DNA from: Alentia gelatinosa
Taxonomy: Eukaryota; Annelida; Polychaeta; Phyllodocida; Polynoidae
Direction: 5' to 3'
NCBI GenBank assembly: GCA_950022655.1
Contig: OX465581.1
Location: forward strand, 34,567,300 to 34,631,299
Length of the DNA stretch: 64,000 nucleotides
The position numbers and the translations under genes were made by a program. Shown one piece after another: positions 59,783-64,000 of the stretch. The notes under the pieces were generated by a model that ran no database searches, had not been told where the DNA came from, and was given only the letters and a program-made list of their open reading frames with translations. Each line of letters opens with the position of its first letter. The first letter of the stretch is position 1.

Positions 59783-59890
59783 CTATGCAAAAGGCCGAAT
59801 GCAGACAAGACAACTGGCAAAGTGCTCTATTGCATTACCACGTCCTAGGAAAGAGAAATTAAGAAAATCTTTGGAATAGCCTGCCTGCAT
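59783..59890 (+). mobile_element. Right remainder of the split LINE ORF
   Basis: From 59787 the frame continues that of 56057-56413: AKGRMQTRQLAKCSIALPRP then RKEKLRKSLE and a stop at 59877-59879. R....ALPRPR...LRKSL matches the usual last block of CR1/jockey-type ORFs. Confidence 0.75.
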
Positions 59891-59906
59891 ATCTTCACTA
59901 TGATTA

Positions 59907-60893
59907 CAGTAAAACCCCGCTCAAGGGGCCACCCTCCGTTCCGGGCCAAGTGTCCCCTTAAGCGGGGTGTCCCCTTAAGCAGGGTTTTCAGTCTGGTTAT
60001 ACAATAGAGAATACCTACGTAAATGAAGGAAACGATGGTTATTAGGTTAAAAGGTTTATCAATAGCACATAAATAAGCAAATAAATATAAATTATATAAT
60101 ATAAATGAATATAAATGTACCAAAACAAATTTAAAAAATAGATAATAGAGGTTGAAGGTGGATATGCCTTGCTTGTGAAATTCGCTCCTTTTTATACCCC
60201 CGGTCAATGCCCGCTCCCCCCCCCCCCACCACCACCACCACCCCCCCACCCCCCCACCCACACACCCCCCTTAACTTCTGAGAGAAATCAGCAGCCCTAT
60301 AAGAGACTCACCGTGAGCCGCCCAGAGCCGCCACGGCTCACTGAATACCGCACCTTCGAATCCCCCCGCCCTCCCTGTGCCGCCCACAGCTAACCTGTAA
60401 GCGGAACTCTAACCCCCTAACTTCAACGGGTGCGAAAGTCACTCACACTAATACCCACTCACTGTGGCCCACCCAGAGCCGCTGGAGATGTGGTTATTAC
60501 GGTGAAAAAACACACTCTGGCCGCCCGGGCCCGCACGGGAATGCTCAGTCTATTGTTCTGGTTGTGACAACTGTCTGTCCTGTACAAACGGGCACCATAA
60601 TCTTGGATTTTCAGTGTTTTTGATATGATGTCCTTCCAAACTGTCCCCTTAAGCGGGGTTTTTAAGTATTTCTGTACCAAAAAACTGTCCCCTAAAGCAG
60701 GGTGTCCCCATAAGCAGGGTGTCCCCTAAAGCAGGGTGTCCCCTAAAGCAGGGTGTCCCCTTAAGCGGGGTGTCCCTTTAAGCGGGGTTAAAATAAACTC
60801 TTAATAGTGGGAAAAATTTCCGTTCCGAGCAAATTGTCCCCTTAAGCGGGGTGGCCCCCTTAAGCGGGGTGTCCCGGAAGAGGGGTTTTACTG
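59907..60893. mobile_element. Large pogo/Tigger-like element with ccccttaagcgggg arrays
   Basis: TA-CAGTAAAACCCCGCTCAAGG ... AGAGGGGTTTTACTG-TA, with TA on both sides. Both ends carry arrays of gtccccttaagcggggt (six or more at 60640-60880). The centre holds a C/A-rich low-complexity run (60216-60270) and no transposase. At 987 bases it is far longer than the sister copies of about 175 bases. Confidence 0.8.
60216..60270 (+). repeat. C-rich low-complexity tract with (CCA)n
   Basis: Runs of C broken by acc triplets. The proline-rich or glycine/tryptophan-rich frames read through it are artefacts. Confidence 0.9.
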
Positions 60894-63756
60894 TATATAT
60901 ACATATATAATGTAAGTATGGTGCAGCAAGAGATAATAAGGAAATTCCACTTATTCCCCTAATTGCCCATGATGTGGTACAATGTAAATATGTTAGTTCA
61001 TAACCATCTGAATGTTGGACGTTTAATATTGAAAGGAAGTTATTTTGAATTATAGAATGTCGTAGAATGTGAGGTACTTCAAAGAACACATCTTTTGTAC
61101 AAGTTCCAGTCGACAGTAGCGCCTGTATTCAAAACTCACGAATATCTGAGTGTTGGATGTAAATTACCGAAAGGACTATATTAGGACTATTATGTGAGGT
61201 ACTACAAAGAACTTGTATTCTGCAGACGCATATATACACAACTTTAAAATTAACAATAAGGAGAACTGCATTGTATATATCATTCTGTTCACTTTGTTCA
61301 TATACCTTTCATCTGCTGTTGCTGGAAGAGCGATTCATAATGTAATCGAACGCAATAAAAGCCTTTAAAACAAACAAAAATTGCTAAAATCATAGTAGAG
61401 TATGTTGAAAACTGATGCCCGCATGTAGGCCAATGTCGCAATAGGTAGGGCCTATATATGCTTGAAAGGCAGAAAATATTGAGAAATGCAAGAAATACGA
61501 CCAACTGTAGAGATATGACGCGGCGCCACCACTGGATAATGATCACTCCCTCCAGGAATATTCTATACCACGGACATCATGTAGGCCTGTAGGTCATCGA
61601 TATCAACTGAAAAAAAATAAGATAACCATTATTTTGAAGAGGAGGCAACATTTTAAGTCAAAATGGTAAAATATCTGGAAATGCAAAAATACAAAATATG
61701 AGTCATCTAAACCCAGGATGTGGTGCATTTTAGAATATACGTCATTTTTTTTAATATTTAACTTATTAGCAGGTGTAGGGTTGGTCTCAGTGTTTGTGGC
61801 TGTATAGCCTATTGTAATCCACCTGATTGCTGTGTCACTGGTTGAGCTGACCACATGTTTGCCTTCTGCAGCTGTCTAAAAACATTTTCAATGCTGTCTG
61901 GTCGCCCCCCTTTTTTCATTACCTTGTATTGTCCTGTATAACGTATTGCAAATGTCCTACATGTCTAATTGATTTATGTCACCCATATGAACTCGGGTTC
62001 TCAGGTTGTTGTTTTTTTCCAGAAGGTTTTGTATTATATCATCCTGTGGTTTTTGTATTTTGACATATTTACTGAGATATTGATGCGTGATACGCTTATA
62101 TCCGCTGCCCTTAAGTTGGTCGGAAACATCACCATGGAGTTGTCCCATTACCTTAATTCCATATAAGGAATACAGTAGACCGAGTAGCCAATGACTGCAT
62201 TCGCAGCAAACCCCAACCTTCACCCTGACCTCCTTACATAATATTTTCTCGTGCCTTGGGACGGCTCTGCAGTCGAGAGTTGACCTCGAATCTTAGGGGC
62301 CACAACCACCCTAACATTCACGGAATCTGAAGAACGAGACGGAAATTTCAGACCAAAATATCAAGGTGCAGATTCCTTTCATATACACTTACTATGGCTC
62401 ATTATTATATACCTGGAATTGATTAAAGCCCCATACTGATGGATATGGTTTAAAAGATGTATACAACTCAGTAAGGCTCTCTCATATAGCTAACCTAAAC
62501 TAAAGCAATGCAGCTCCTCTGTAAAAAAAAGTCATTTGAGCAGCCTCAACTTCCCCTCAGGTTCGAGAATGTAGGCCATGTTATTCCAAATAAACCAAGT
62601 TAAAAGCATAAAGAAGTGATCTAGTTTCTGAGTTACGAAGAACCAATTTCTTAGAAATATGAACACCCCATTTTATAACTCACTGTTTTGAGAATGTTAG
62701 TGGTCAAGTGGTACTATGGGATATATTAGTATTCTTTTGTTACTCAGTGACGAATAAAATCTGTATTTCTGGTAAGTAAGAGTGAGACATTCAAATATGG
62801 GTATATGTGATAATAGACTTTGCAACGTGCTCGCCCTAATCGGGGTTAAAATAAACGCTTTACCCTTTAGCTACGCTATGATGCCACTGCACGAAAACCA
62901 CCATTTTACATATATATATATACGCCATCGCGAAATCGCACGTATCGGCTGTATCGTGGCTTGTTTATACTTATATACACCTCTTATACGCGTCTATGTT
63001 TCCATATGTAGACGCGCGCGACTTGGCTGTCTTTCACGCCTTGCGTATTTAAGATAAAATATACTCTGCGCAATATATATATACGCCAGGCGTATATATG
63101 ATACCAAAAAAAATTAAAATGCGACCCGCGGCCCGCCCCGTCGTGTTGGTGTTGGTAGAGGTTGCACCAACACTGACCCGCCACCCGCGACCTCCCAACA
63201 CCACCCCCACCGCCCCCCCCCCCCCCCCAGACACCCCACCACCCCACCACTCTACCCACAGTGAAGCCCAGGTACACAAACCCCACCTCCCTTTGTAGAC
63301 GGATTAGCGGCCGCTCGGCGTGTGTAAGATGTTTTCAGTCCTGAGTCGGAGGCGCACAGGGCGGGCGGCTGAGCGGGTGGCTGTGAGGGTGGCGGCTGCA
63401 TTCACAAGGCAGGGCCGGAGTCGGAGTCGGAGTCGGGGCCCTGTTTTTCAGTAACTACATCGCCGGCCAGCGATACCGTACGATCGTCCCGCGATTTCAC
63501 GACATTCTAGAAGACACAAAATGGCCGCTGTTCTATAGACACGATCGTAGTGCGCCACTCACGAGCGCCGCTAAAACTGTTGGCCGTCACGACAAGTATA
63601 GAACTGTCTTAGGTTCTATAACACATCACTGTGCGTATATAGAGGATTTCTCCACTTCCCGATGAAATTAAGTAATGAAATTTTAACACGAGTAAGGGAT
63701 ACATATAAACTATAATCGTTTCAAATATAAAGAAGATCAGACGTAGCGTTCCGAAG
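60894..63756. other. Intergenic stretch, no gene recognised
   Basis: Around 61000-61090 and 61125-61220 a loosely conserved tandem duplication is visible (tctga.tgttgga.gt..at...gaaagg ... gtgaggtact.caaagaac). At 63120-63440 the sequence turns strongly GC-rich, with a poly-C run (63212-63228) and short ggagtc repeats (63417-63438). This could be the edge of a CpG-rich promoter, but no exon could be identified. Confidence 0.45.
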
Positions 63757-63930
63757 TTATCGGCGTTTGAATTTTGTCATAGCAATCGTCTGCTCTGGTG
63801 GCCTAACACCCTCCCGCCTCCCGTGTACAATGAATGTCGAGGTCACTGCATAGATTAGGGTCACGTGAGCGTAGGGGTACACTGGCCACCAGAGCAGTAT
63901 TTGCTATGACAAAATTCAAACGACGATATC
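63757..63930. mobile_element. Foldback MITE near the right edge
   Basis: The arms cggcgtttgaattttgtcat agcaa..tctgctctggtggcc and ggccaccagagcagtatttgctatgacaaaattcaaacg pair nearly perfectly over about 45 bases, with a 75-base centre. Confidence 0.8.
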
Positions 63931-64000
63931 TTCAAAACGGTGTGGCCGATTTTCTCCATATTTGGTACGATTATCGATTATATTACTAGTGTTCAAATTT

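Noticed and set aside
60169..60393. Proline-rich frame
   Set aside because: It is a low-complexity C/CCA tract inside a pogo-like MITE.
60640..60880. Repeated ccccttaagcggggt units considered as a CRISPR-like or satellite array
   Set aside because: The units are directly abutting, vary in length, and lie at the end of a pogo-like element. This is a eukaryotic genome.
63098..63298. Proline-rich plus-strand and glycine-rich minus-strand frames
   Set aside because: They are read through C runs in GC-rich DNA, with no splice or domain support.

Overview
This is eukaryotic nuclear DNA, almost certainly from a bilaterian animal and most likely a marine invertebrate. The genes are split into many short exons with canonical GT-AG junctions. 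The families (tubulin-tyrosine-ligase-like, APMAP, HNK-1/CHST sulfotransferase) are animal-type. The introns and spacers are AT-rich and packed with short foldback DNA transposons (MITEs) and 5'-truncated non-LTR retrotransposons. The phylum cannot be fixed from the sequence.

Three protein genes could be assembled exon by exon. (1) A plus-strand, 14-coding-exon TTLL gene (6714-26449, about 638 aa) resembles the invertebrate TTLL-15 type and has an unusual N-terminal membrane anchor. (2) A minus-strand, 9-exon APMAP gene (41373 down to 34667) encodes 415 aa, essentially full length. (3) A plus-strand, 2-coding-exon Golgi carbohydrate sulfotransferase of the CHST8-14 group (50158-54641) encodes about 363 aa. 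The genes do not form an operon and share no obvious pathway. Two of the three (APMAP and the sulfotransferase) are clear type II membrane proteins, and the TTLL protein has the same N-terminal architecture.

Layout: 1-6.7 kb is intergenic with MITEs; 6.7-26.4 kb is the TTLL gene, with about 15 repeat insertions in its introns and a decayed duplicate of one exon; 26.5-34.6 kb is intergenic with MITEs and a LINE fragment; 34.7-41.4 kb is APMAP; 41.4-50.1 kb is intergenic with (AT)n arrays and a LINE tail; 50.2-54.6 kb is the sulfotransferase; 54.6-64 kb is a nest of elements. In that nest a LINE coding region is split by a 3.37-kb long-terminal-inverted-repeat element, and a pogo-like MITE follows directly.

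The best leads are three. The first is the long-inverted-repeat element, whose 4-bp target duplication lets the LINE reading frame be reconnected exactly. The second is a set of foldback families whose hairpin cores differ by paired changes. The third is the membrane-anchored TTLL, with a shortened nucleotide-loop motif, a cysteine-rich tail and an exon-5 relic. No tRNA, rRNA, CRISPR or prokaryotic feature is supported.
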